Of a DNA stretch of 24,039 nucleotides, positions 6,861 to 13,408 are shown one piece after another (the first letter of the stretch is position 1; each line of letters begins with the position of its first letter). The notes under the pieces were generated by a model. It worked only from the letters and a program-made list of their open reading frames with translations. It did no database searches and was not told where the DNA came from. This DNA comes from a virus, in IMG/VR virus record IMGVR_UViG_3300044621_001904, positions 1 to 24,039 of that record; one strand, 5' to 3'. The position numbers and the translations under genes were made by a program.

Positions 6861-6881
6861 AATTAACGTACAAGGTGAATA

Positions 6882-9155
6882 ATGGCTGACGCAAAGGCCC
6901 GGCTCCAAGAAATCATCAATGCTTACCTGGATAAGGACAGTGACATTGTTGTAGACACGGGCATTGTCGCGTCTCACGTTGCACAGATGAAACTCTTTGG
7001 CATTCGCCAAGGTGTTGAATTTTTCCCCTCCCAAGACAACTTCGGTGCACAACGCAAAGATTTTCTCGACAGGGTACTGAAGTACAACAAGATGGATACC
7101 CGGTTGGATTCCATCTGGGAATACTTCTTGTGTGACGGTAAAGGACTTTTTTATATTCGTCCCACCAAGCAAAGTTATCGTCTTTACTATTTCCGCGAAC
7201 ACGAATATCGTGCTTACTACAACGTAGACGGTGAGCTGGATGAGGTGGTAATCATCTACAGCTATAAAGTCCGCAGAGGCAATGGCTTTGGTGACCAGCT
7301 AAACACAACGAACTTGACAGGTTCAACCAGTACTTATAGCCCTGGTGCAAAACGTTATATCCGTTTATCGATCAAAGCAAAAGAAATTGAAGAGACGCAT
7401 TCCGACTCTGAATTGAATTTTGACATGCCAACGTATGCCTTGACGGGCAATACAAAGCAGTTAAAAAACAGTCTTGGTTTTATTCCCTGTGTTGAGATCA
7501 TCAACAACACCCAAGGTTTTTCAAACGAAGGCTGCGGTGAGTTTGATGGTTTAGCCAATCACATCTGTACGCATGACGAATTGATGCGGACGATGCGGAA
7601 GAACATTACATTCTTCGGTAACCCGACGCTTCTTTCGTCCCGTCCAAAGACCGACTTGATGGAAGCCGGTGGTGACATGGCGGTTCAGCGTCCGTCAATC
7701 GCAGCCAACTCTGGTTTTACCAGCCCTGCCGCCTTGAGTCGTTCAACGTTCAAGGCTGATCCAGTTAGTCGTGGTATCGACGGTCAGATCCGTGTACCAA
7801 GAGTCATTGCAAACCTGGAACCAAACGACCGTGTTGGTTATATTGTCCCAGATGCAATCACTGGTGACCAAAACGCATTTGCACGTCAATACCGTGAAGA
7901 AATTCGTACGGCACTAGGTGGTGTTGACGAACTATCTATTTCTGCAGGCGTTACTGCAACTGAGTACAAATCTTTGTTTGGACGTGTTGCTGCCACATCT
8001 AAAAAGAAAGCAAATGCAATTTATACACATGGCATTTGTCGTTGCCTTGAGTTAATCATTTACCAAGAAGAACAGCTGTTCAAGACAACTCTTGCAATGG
8101 CTGCAGGTCTTGAAAAACCTGTGGATCTCGACGCCAGTGCCACCCCTGAAGATGAGGCGGCATATGAAGAGGCAATGCAGCAATACAATGATCAACTCAA
8201 AAATCTTATGATGGCTTGTGTGGAGACACAACAAATTCCGCCCAAAGTCATTGGCTTAATTCCAGACGGAGATCTCACTGTTTTATGGCGTTGGATGGGT
8301 CCTGTTTATGAGGACTCAACTCAAGACATCCTCAACAACTCCATCGTGGTGCGAAACCTCCAGGAGTTAGGTGTTGATAGCATTGAAGCACTGAAATACC
8401 TCTTTCCGTCTAAGACGGACGAGGAAAGGGCCGAGATGTTATCTGGGTTCCCATTCAGGATGGTGAACGAATTACAGGGTGCATACTCTCAATTCGCTCG
8501 CTTAGTGGGGGGAATGATGCAGACTCCTCACCCGCAAGCACCGGATCTTCCGATGGCTGCGGATCCAAGATTGGACTTAACTCCATATCTGTATCGAACA
8601 TTAGAAGCTCTACAAAAGGAGATGAGTTATGCAGGACGCTACCGTCCAATCGATCCCACAGACGAGCCAAGCACCAGTGGCGGTGGCTCCCAGCAGCTAC
8701 GTGGTACCGGCCCAAGCTCCGGCACCTCAGGCTCCAGTGGCGTATCAAGTGGGTACCAGCTACCCCCAGGCGATTCCGCAGGCGGCCCCCAGCTACCAAT
8801 CAGCCCCTACTCAGTACGCCCCCCAATCCCAACCGGAAGCAGCGAGCAATCCCTGGGAATCGGCGTTCAACAAGGTGGTGAACCTGCTGAGCAGTCCAGT
8901 TCAATCCCCGTTCCAGGGTCAGTCCTCACCGACGACGCAGTACGCACCAGCCAATTACGGCCAGCAGTACAGCAGCCCAGCTACGCAACAATCGGCTCCG
9001 CAGACCTGGTCACCCAACCAGACCTCCTCGCCCAGCTCTTCCCAAACCTACTCAGTTCAATCCTTGGCGGACGTGGCGGATCTGCTCCAGTGGAGTCCGG
9101 AAACACGTCACGTCGTCGAAGCGTACGGAACCGAAGCACCCGCAATTCTAAATAA
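6882..9155 (+). CDS. Phage portal (head-tail connector) protein
   Basis: 757 aa from ATG 6882. Portals form the dodecameric ring through which DNA enters and leaves the capsid. The call rests on size, place between terminase and scaffold/capsid genes, and portal-like segments. These include an N-terminal mixed alpha/beta region, a basic/polar middle around AFARQYREEIRTALGGVDEL and a long helical stem and crown (ILNNSIVVRNLQELGVDSIE). The folded part seems to end near residue 585, close to the size of T7-type portals (about 540 aa). Residues 583-757 are a low-complexity Gly/Ser/Pro/Gln tail ending in an Arg-rich stretch. That tail is entirely within the out-of-frame overlap with the scaffold gene, so it may be a late extension produced by loss of a stop. 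Confidence 0.85.
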   Translation: MADAKARLQEIINAYLDKDSDIVVDTGIVASHVAQMKLFGIRQGVEFFPSQDNFGAQRKDFLDRVLKYNKMDTRLDSIWEYFLCDGKGLFYIRPTKQSYRLYYFREHEYRAYYNVDGELDEVVIIYSYKVRRGNGFGDQLNTTNLTGSTSTYSPGAKRYIRLSIKAKEIEETHSDSELNFDMPTYALTGNTKQLKNSLGFIPCVEIINNTQGFSNEGCGEFDGLANHICTHDELMRTMRKNITFFGNPTLLSSRPKTDLMEAGGDMAVQRPSIAANSGFTSPAALSRSTFKADPVSRGIDGQIRVPRVIANLEPNDRVGYIVPDAITGDQNAFARQYREEIRTALGGVDELSISAGVTATEYKSLFGRVAATSKKKANAIYTHGICRCLELIIYQEEQLFKTTLAMAAGLEKPVDLDASATPEDEAAYEEAMQQYNDQLKNLMMACVETQQIPPKVIGLIPDGDLTVLWRWMGPVYEDSTQDILNNSIVVRNLQELGVDSIEALKYLFPSKTDEERAEMLSGFPFRMVNELQGAYSQFARLVGGMMQTPHPQAPDLPMAADPRLDLTPYLYRTLEALQKEMSYAGRYRPIDPTDEPSTSGGGSQQLRGTGPSSGTSGSSGVSSGYQLPPGDSAGGPQLPISPYSVRPPIPTGSSEQSLGIGVQQGGEPAEQSSSIPVPGSVLTDDAVRTSQLRPAVQQPSYATIGSADLVTQPDLLAQLFPNLLSSILGGRGGSAPVESGNTSRRRSVRNRSTRNSK

Positions 9156-9579
9156 TTACGCCCTTCAGCTCGAAGGGATGCTGGATAGTGCTGTTGCCTG
9201 GGGTCAGGAAGCACAATCTGTTTTGCATCGTTATGCCGAATTCTCGGTTAACGAGCATCAAGAGAATCTGGCTTACAACGAAATTCTGACCAATCCTGAT
9301 GTGCTCAGCGATTACACGCTGAAGTTCTTTGGTCCAGAAGGTCCGTACCCTGTGTACGAAGATGAGGCTCAACTGGAAACCCGTGGTTATCCCACCACAC
9401 CAATCCAGCAAGCCCTGGGTCAATTCCCTGCACCTCCTGCTGCAGATGCACCTCAACAGCCTGAAAACTTCTGGGGTTCCTTCAAGCAACAAATGGATGT
9501 AGATCCCAGCAATGCTTGGCGTCTCCTGAACCAGGCTCAGCCTCAAGTTGTTGCAAACAAACTGTTTGTGATGGAGTGA
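8629..9579 (+). CDS. Capsid scaffold/assembly-type protein overlapping the portal
   Basis: 316 aa from ATG 8629, in the +1 frame relative to the portal. AAAGGAG at 8615-8621 is one of the best ribosome sites in the window and fixes this start. Residues 1-145 are low complexity (Pro, Gln, Ala, Ser, Tyr). From about 145 the protein is ordered and helical (SLADVADLLQWSPETRHVVE, AILNNYALQLEGMLDSAVAW), with an acidic middle and a C-terminal helix (ENFWGSFKQQMDVDPSNAWR). Location between portal and major capsid gene, and a disordered-plus-helical make-up, fit a scaffolding protein. This is inference from synteny, as no signature motif is seen. The first 527 nt are shared with the portal frame. The stop at 9577-9579 is 4 nt before the next gene. 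Confidence 0.8.
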   Translation: MQDATVQSIPQTSQAPVAVAPSSYVVPAQAPAPQAPVAYQVGTSYPQAIPQAAPSYQSAPTQYAPQSQPEAASNPWESAFNKVVNLLSSPVQSPFQGQSSPTTQYAPANYGQQYSSPATQQSAPQTWSPNQTSSPSSSQTYSVQSLADVADLLQWSPETRHVVEAYGTEAPAILNNYALQLEGMLDSAVAWGQEAQSVLHRYAEFSVNEHQENLAYNEILTNPDVLSDYTLKFFGPEGPYPVYEDEAQLETRGYPTTPIQQALGQFPAPPAADAPQQPENFWGSFKQQMDVDPSNAWRLLNQAQPQVVANKLFVME

Positions 9580-9583
9580 TGCC

Positions 9584-10084
9584 ATGCGTGGCGCTCTTAA
9601 ATACGGTGTACCCATTGCCGCTGGTTTAGCCACGGGTGGGTACGCCCTTTCCCAAGGTGAAGATCCAGGCTCTGCCGCACTTGCTGCAGGTGCTGGTGCC
9701 CTTGGTGGCGCTGCAGGTTTATTGGGAGCACGTGCCCTTGCCGGTAAATACGGACCTGCTTTAGCAAATAAAGCCAGGAACGTTGTGACTCCTGAGATTG
9801 CAGACAAGCTTGGCATGAATGTAATCCAAGGTCCTATTGATGCATCTGTGCAACGCAAAGGCCCCACTCGTGCCTATGGCAAAGCAATGGCCGCAGGACT
9901 CGTTCCCGCTGCTGCACTTACCGCTGGTCTTGGTGGTGTAGCACTTGGCGCAATCCCTGGTTCTATTGGTGTACCTGGTTTCCAACAAGGAGGAGCAATC
10001 GATCCAGAATTTGGTGGGTCCAGTAATACACCAAGTGCGCAATACGGCGTAACGCCGAACGCAACAACCTTGCGTTATGGGTAA
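9584..10084 (+). CDS. Gly/Ala-rich hydrophobic protein (glycine-zipper-like)
   Basis: 166 aa from ATG 9584, 4 nt after the scaffold stop, with GGAG at 9573-9576 as ribosome site. Two hydrophobic Gly/Ala-rich stretches stand out: residues ~8-52 (GVPIAAGLATGGYALS, then AALAAGAGALGGAAGLLGA) and ~105-130 (AAALTAGLGGVALGAIPGSI). A basic segment lies between them. LAGKYGPALAN matches FAGKYGPAMAR in the protein at 680-1114. The C terminus is polar. Small-residue-rich hydrophobic segments could insert in membranes, for example during DNA ejection or lysis. No named family is recognised. Confidence 0.75.
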   Translation: MRGALKYGVPIAAGLATGGYALSQGEDPGSAALAAGAGALGGAAGLLGARALAGKYGPALANKARNVVTPEIADKLGMNVIQGPIDASVQRKGPTRAYGKAMAAGLVPAAALTAGLGGVALGAIPGSIGVPGFQQGGAIDPEFGGSSNTPSAQYGVTPNATTLRYG

Positions 10085-10101
10085 TTATTAAATAAATTAC
10101 C

Positions 10102-10115
10102 AACTGCTAAAATTT
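10102..10115 (+). promoter_or_regulatory. Putative promoter element ahead of the capsid gene
   Basis: AACTGCTAAAATTT, with TAAAAT at 10108-10113, matches 12 of 14 bases of the element ahead of the portal. It lies in the longest gap of the head region (10085-10193) and would start a transcript with a ~75-nt leader. Confidence 0.5.
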
Positions 10116-10125
10116 GTGATAGATA

Positions 10126-10159
10126 AGACATATTCATGTCTGAATCTTTCACCCGATAA
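10126..10159 (+). promoter_or_regulatory. Capsid mRNA leader: small hairpin and 7-codon open frame
   Basis: AGACAT (10126-10131) and ATGTCT (10136-10141) form a perfect 6-bp inverted repeat with a 4-nt loop. The ATG inside its right arm opens a seven-codon frame (MSESFTR, 10136-10159). Either may be chance. If transcribed from the upstream TAAAAT, the hairpin would lie near the 5' end of the capsid mRNA. The capsid gene's own ribosome site, GGAGGA, is at 10179-10184. Confidence 0.3.
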
Positions 10160-10193
10160 AAACACTTCCTGCGACACTGGAGGATAAAACAAA

Positions 10194-11357
10194 GTGTTCA
10201 TTGATAACGACTTTCCAAAGATTCTTGGTGCGGAACTTTACCGTCCCCACCCTGCTTACATTGCTGAGATGGCAGTGGAGCCCGTGGTTGTCCACGACTT
10301 CACCCGTCAGCCTGGTCAGACCGTTCAGTTAGATCGCTACAAGTTCTGGGGTACCCCTGGTACGAAGGACAGCCGTGAGCGTATTGCCGATCAAACCATC
10401 GGTACCGCCAACAGCCGCAACATCACCAAAGAGAAGGTGCTTGTTGTGCTGAAAGAGTACACCGGCCCTGCAGATCCGGGTGATCCGACCCAGCCTTCGA
10501 CCTTCAAGATTGCACGTGAGACCCTGATCACTGCCCAGCGCCTTCTGCTGGATAGTGGCAACCTCAACATGTTCCACCAGTCGATCGGCAGCTTGACTCT
10601 GCTCGACGACTATCGCCGTTGGCGTGATCGCGTGTTCATTGATGAACTCGCCAAAGCTGAAGCCAATGGTGCCGCTTCTACCACCCAAGGTGGTTACTAC
10701 TTCCCTGGTGGTAAGACCAAAGATTCCTCCGGTCGTGTTTCCTACAGCACGCAGGAGTATGGCAATGAAGTGCAGCAGTTCCAGGTTCGTACCGACCTGC
10801 TGACCATTGTTAAGGATCTCCGCAAGCGCAACGTTCCGACCTTCGCTGATGGTCTGTATCGTTGCATCTGCGATCCCACCTTCATGATGCACCTGCGTCG
10901 TGATCCCGACTTCCGTGAGATCGCTCGTTACGCTGGTAACCCTGGCCAAGGCATGTACATGGGCAACCCCATGATGCCTAACAACGCCAGCTTCTACATG
11001 GGTCCCCAGGCTGGCCAAGGCTACTTCCTGGCTGGCGAACCCGTGATGCCTACTGGCGTCCAGTTTGAAGGCGTTAAGTTCTTCGAGTCGACTAACTTCC
11101 CGACCAAGAACGTTACCGCTTCTTTCGACGGTGGCTCTGCTTATGCTTCCAAGGAAGTGGCCCAAGGTTACTTCTTTGGTCCTCAGTCGATTGGTGTTGG
11201 TATCGGCGGCCCGAACGCTCAGGTGCTGATCAACAACAACGACGATTTCAGCCGCTTCATCATTCTGATTTGGCAACTGTACGCTGGCTTCGAAATCCTG
11301 AACAAGGACTTCGTTACCACTGCTTACAGCTTCGTTCAGGACGACGGCACCGTCTGA
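10194..11357 (+). CDS. Major capsid protein
   Basis: 387 aa from GTG 10194, with a strong GGAGGA ribosome site 9 nt upstream. It is called major capsid protein from its position directly after portal and scaffold, its size, and its codon use. Codons are those of a highly expressed gene (CTG, GGT, CGT, AAC and TTC preferred), unlike the A/T-ending codons of its neighbours. The sequence shows a mixed alpha/beta composition: an N-terminal arm (MFIDNDFPKILGAELYRPHP), an extended-loop-like region with YKFWGTPGTKDSRERIADQT, helical segments (ITAQRLLLDSGNLNMF, LDDYRRWRDRVFIDELAKAE) and a C-terminal domain. This is compatible with an HK97-like shell protein. Tandem stops TGA-TAA close the gene. The next gene begins 35 nt on with its own ribosome site. 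Confidence 0.85.
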   Translation: MFIDNDFPKILGAELYRPHPAYIAEMAVEPVVVHDFTRQPGQTVQLDRYKFWGTPGTKDSRERIADQTIGTANSRNITKEKVLVVLKEYTGPADPGDPTQPSTFKIARETLITAQRLLLDSGNLNMFHQSIGSLTLLDDYRRWRDRVFIDELAKAEANGAASTTQGGYYFPGGKTKDSSGRVSYSTQEYGNEVQQFQVRTDLLTIVKDLRKRNVPTFADGLYRCICDPTFMMHLRRDPDFREIARYAGNPGQGMYMGNPMMPNNASFYMGPQAGQGYFLAGEPVMPTGVQFEGVKFFESTNFPTKNVTASFDGGSAYASKEVAQGYFFGPQSIGVGIGGPNAQVLINNNDDFSRFIILIWQLYAGFEILNKDFVTTAYSFVQDDGTV

Positions 11358-11392
11358 TAACTAACAAATAAACCCAACACAGGAAACGATAA

Positions 11393-12181
11393 ATGTCCTA
11401 TTTGTCCGCTAAAAAAATCTTCCCAGGTAACTGGGCAGAGCCTCTGAACGGTTGGTACAAGAACATTGATACCAACGATGATGGTGTTAATAATGGTTCC
11501 AAGGGTGGCCCCACTTCCGTGCTGGCTATTCCTGGTTACCGTTATTTCCAACAGCGCGGTTACGTTGCTGTTACCGCTACTTCCGGTAGTGCTGTTGCTT
11601 CCGGCAGCGTGATTGTTCCTTCGCCTTACCGCCAGGACGACACTCGCCCCGACATCACCGGCATGGTGATCTCTGGTAACAGCACCACGCCTGCTTATGT
11701 GTATCGCGCCACTGTTTCCGTTGCCTCTGGTTGGGGTGATGGTCGTGTTGCCTCTGGTATCTACGCTGCTACCGGCAACGTGATCACCTTCGGTCCTGGC
11801 CTGACTTCTACCGGCACCGCTGGTGAAGCTGTGGCACAAGCCAACCTGACCTCCACCACCTCTGGTTCTCAGCCTGGTGAAATCTTCTTCACCGCTGGTA
11901 CCGCTGCCTATAGCGCTCAGCCTTTCCTGACCGCTACCGGTGCTGCTGGCGTGGGTGTTGCGAACGTGTACAAGAGCATCACGAGTGCCACCACCTATAC
12001 TGTGCAGGCTCGTGAATCGCAAACCGCTACCTCCACTTCTGGTGGTTGGTACATTTCCAGTGGTGATGCCTCTGGTGGCCGTACCGGTTACTTCGTGGTT
12101 GAGGTGTGCTACCTCCAGCCTGATGAAGCCGCTGGCTACGAAGACATCGATGGCTACCTGCTTGGTCGCACTGTTAGCTGA
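11393..12181 (+). CDS. Second abundant virion protein (decoration or major tail candidate)
   Basis: 262 aa from ATG 11393, with AGGAAA at 11381-11386. Codon use is the same highly expressed type as in the capsid gene. The protein is rich in Thr, Ser, Gly, Ala and Val with almost no Lys (two residues in the N-terminal part, few later), predicting beta structure (VTATSGSAVASGSVIVPSPY, TSTTSGSQPGEIFFTAGTAA). No family is recognised. Abundant-type codon use plus adjacency to the capsid gene suggests a capsid decoration/cement protein. A major tail protein is the alternative. A strong 9-bp hairpin follows 12 nt after the stop. Confidence 0.75.
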   Translation: MSYLSAKKIFPGNWAEPLNGWYKNIDTNDDGVNNGSKGGPTSVLAIPGYRYFQQRGYVAVTATSGSAVASGSVIVPSPYRQDDTRPDITGMVISGNSTTPAYVYRATVSVASGWGDGRVASGIYAATGNVITFGPGLTSTGTAGEAVAQANLTSTTSGSQPGEIFFTAGTAAYSAQPFLTATGAAGVGVANVYKSITSATTYTVQARESQTATSTSGGWYISSGDASGGRTGYFVVEVCYLQPDEAAGYEDIDGYLLGRTVS

Positions 12182-12193
12182 TTAAGTTAAACT

Positions 12194-12216
12194 AAGACCA
12201 GTCATGTACTGGTCTT
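12194..12216 (+). promoter_or_regulatory. Perfect 9-bp stem-loop touching the next start codon
   Basis: AAGACCAGT (12194-12202) and ACTGGTCTT (12208-12216) form a perfect stem with a 5-nt loop, and the next ATG begins at 12217. There is no T-run, so it is not a standard intrinsic terminator. It may mark the 3' end of the capsid transcript, protect an mRNA end, or hinder initiation of the next gene. A weak TAAACT hexamer (12188-12193) sits just before it. Confidence 0.5.
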
Positions 12217-12645
12217 ATGTCAACGACTGCGGCAATGCTTTATCAGCACAAAAAAACAGGCGCAAGAGTAAAGATTGTAAGCGAATGGGATAACGGCGAT
12301 TGGTTCATGGTCGAAGATCAGGACGGTCGCCTTTATACCGCTTACAAAACTGAACTCACGCCCGATGAAGCGGCAACAAAAACTGTTAAGACGCTTCAGG
12401 TAAAAGATAAAGCAGCGCAAGAGGAACCGCGCACTTTCCCCCCGGACAACCGTTTAAATATCAATTCAGCTACCGCCCAAATGATCGCTGATCATATTAA
12501 GGGTATTGGATTGAAAACAGCCCGAGAGATTAAAGATCTTCAGATGTCCTTATCGGGTGAAAGGTTCAACAATCTCGAACAGTTAAAGCAAATTAAAAGG
12601 GTTGATTGGGACGCAGTTCTGGCAGCTGATTTAATCAGAGTTTGA
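12217..12645 (+). CDS. SH3-like plus helix-hairpin-helix (ComEA-type) protein
   Basis: 142 aa from ATG 12217, directly after a hairpin and without a visible ribosome site. Residues ~8-50 look like a small beta barrel (YQHKKTGARVKIVSEWDNGD, then VEDQDGRLYTAYKTELTP), of SH3/KOW type. After a charged linker, residues ~78-142 match the ComEA-like helix-hairpin-helix pair: RLNINSATAQMIADHIKGIG, then TAREIKD and RFNNLEQLKQIKRV. In known proteins that module binds DNA backbones non-specifically. Here it lies among virion genes, so it could contact packaged DNA at the neck or have become a purely structural module. The gene is followed by the clear terminator at 12665. Confidence 0.8.
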   Translation: MSTTAAMLYQHKKTGARVKIVSEWDNGDWFMVEDQDGRLYTAYKTELTPDEAATKTVKTLQVKDKAAQEEPRTFPPDNRLNINSATAQMIADHIKGIGLKTAREIKDLQMSLSGERFNNLEQLKQIKRVDWDAVLAADLIRV

Positions 12646-12664
12646 TTAGGCATCAATTTAATCA

Positions 12665-12692
12665 CCCCTGGGAAACCAGGGGTTTTTGTTTT
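12665..12692 (+). terminator. Intrinsic terminator
   Basis: CCCCTGG (12665-12671) and CCAGGGG (12676-12682) form a perfect 7-bp GC-rich stem with a GAAA tetraloop, followed by TTTTTGTTTT. This is the only textbook intrinsic terminator in the window. It ends the transcript that carries the helix-hairpin-helix gene. Confidence 0.9.
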
Positions 12693-12697
12693 AAAAT
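12692..12697 (+). promoter_or_regulatory. Putative -10 element (TAAAAT) fused to the terminator tail
   Basis: TAAAAT begins at the last T of the terminator tract, and the next ATG is at 12704, only 6 nt beyond the hexamer. If used as a -10, transcription would begin at or next to the start codon, giving a leaderless mRNA for the peptidase gene. Confidence 0.4.
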
Positions 12698-12703
12698 GTA
12701 GAT

Positions 12704-13369
12704 ATGGCAAACATAACAAGAGTAGGACAACTTGGTTCCACGGGCATTTCTTCCGGCCCGCATCTACATGCCATTGTCAAAAATCTTGAAACAGGCGAAT
12801 ATGAAGATCCTGGCATTCATCGCAGCAAATTTTTAAATGTACGAATAGGGCCAAATCGCGTTCCCAAATATATTGACGATGGCAAAGGCGGGTTGATGTT
12901 AAACCCCGCAGCAGGTCTCGTAATGACTTCTGGTTGGGGTCCACGAGATACGGGAATTGCAGGGGCAAGCAAATATCACAGGGGAAGAGATTATGCAGGT
13001 AAAGAAGGAACAGAGATTTTTGTAGAGGGTGACGTTAAATTTACACCACGTCCCAATGCGGGAGGCTATGGCAACTTAGCCACCTGGACCACGCCAGACC
13101 AAAAATATGAGCTTGGCTATGGCCACATGAAAACATTGGGTGAAGCATCTGATCTAACGGGTGGAAAAGTTGCGGACCCATCAGGCGCTGGAAGTGATCC
13201 CAAGGAGTTTTTATTGGGTTACCTTATGGGTACTGGCTTTACAGGTCAGTCAAAAGAAAGCGAAGGAACTAAGATGAAACGGGCATTGGTACAGCAGTTA
13301 CTGCAACCACAGGAAGACAATACGTTCTCTCAACTTCTTGCAATGCTTCCCAATCCATATGTTGGTTAA
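12704..13369 (+). CDS. M23-type metallopeptidase with circularly permuted motifs
   Basis: 221 aa from ATG 12704. M23 (LytM-type) enzymes are zinc endopeptidases that cut peptidoglycan cross-bridges. All hallmark residues are present but out of order. The normally C-terminal motif comes first: GSTGISSGPHLHAIV at residues 11-25 (His20, His22). The normally N-terminal part follows: TSGWGPRD (75-82), HRGRDYAG with His92 and Asp96, GGYGNLATW (120-128), then YGHM with His141. The C-terminal tail (about 185-221) is a Leu-rich helix ending LLQPQ...LLAMLPNPYVG, resembling the end of the lysozyme at 14923. There is no signal peptide. A virion-associated role in local wall opening at entry fits the structural neighbourhood. 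Upstream is a terminator, so a missing N-terminal domain is unlikely. Confidence 0.85.
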   Translation: MANITRVGQLGSTGISSGPHLHAIVKNLETGEYEDPGIHRSKFLNVRIGPNRVPKYIDDGKGGLMLNPAAGLVMTSGWGPRDTGIAGASKYHRGRDYAGKEGTEIFVEGDVKFTPRPNAGGYGNLATWTTPDQKYELGYGHMKTLGEASDLTGGKVADPSGAGSDPKEFLLGYLMGTGFTGQSKESEGTKMKRALVQQLLQPQEDNTFSQLLAMLPNPYVG

Positions 13370-13380
13370 TTCACTGCATT

Positions 13381-13386
13381 TATAAT
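13381..13386 (+). promoter_or_regulatory. Putative -10 element (consensus TATAAT)
   Basis: TATAAT lies 11 nt after the peptidase stop and 22 nt before the next GTG start (13409), with ACGGA at 13396-13400 as a weak ribosome site. It is the only member of the TANNAT set that equals the sigma-70 consensus. A clear -35 is not seen. Confidence 0.45.
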
Positions 13387-13408
13387 TAAAAACATACGGA
13401 AATAAGCT

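Noticed and set aside
8613-8631. Programmed frameshift making a portal-scaffold fusion
   Set aside because: A strong ribosome site and ATG explain the second frame, and no slippery heptamer in the right phase is seen (codons read CAA AAG GAG).
9148-9867. Antisense ORF (239 codons) across the scaffold and hydrophobic-protein genes
   Set aside because: Composition mirrors the Gly/Ala-rich + strand genes. No domain and no ribosome site.
10329-11276. Long antisense ORF (315 codons) across the major capsid gene
   Set aside because: It lacks any recognisable domain and lies opposite a gene with strong codon bias, which removes stops on the reverse strand. It is a shadow.
11336-12022. Antisense ORF (228 codons) opposite the second abundant virion protein
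   Set aside because: Gly/Thr/Ser-rich nonsense produced by reverse reading of a Thr/Ser/Ala-rich gene. No start signal or operon context on the minus strand.
12194-12216. Intrinsic terminator after the second abundant virion gene
   Set aside because: The 9-bp stem is good but no T-run follows, and the next start codon begins directly after the stem.
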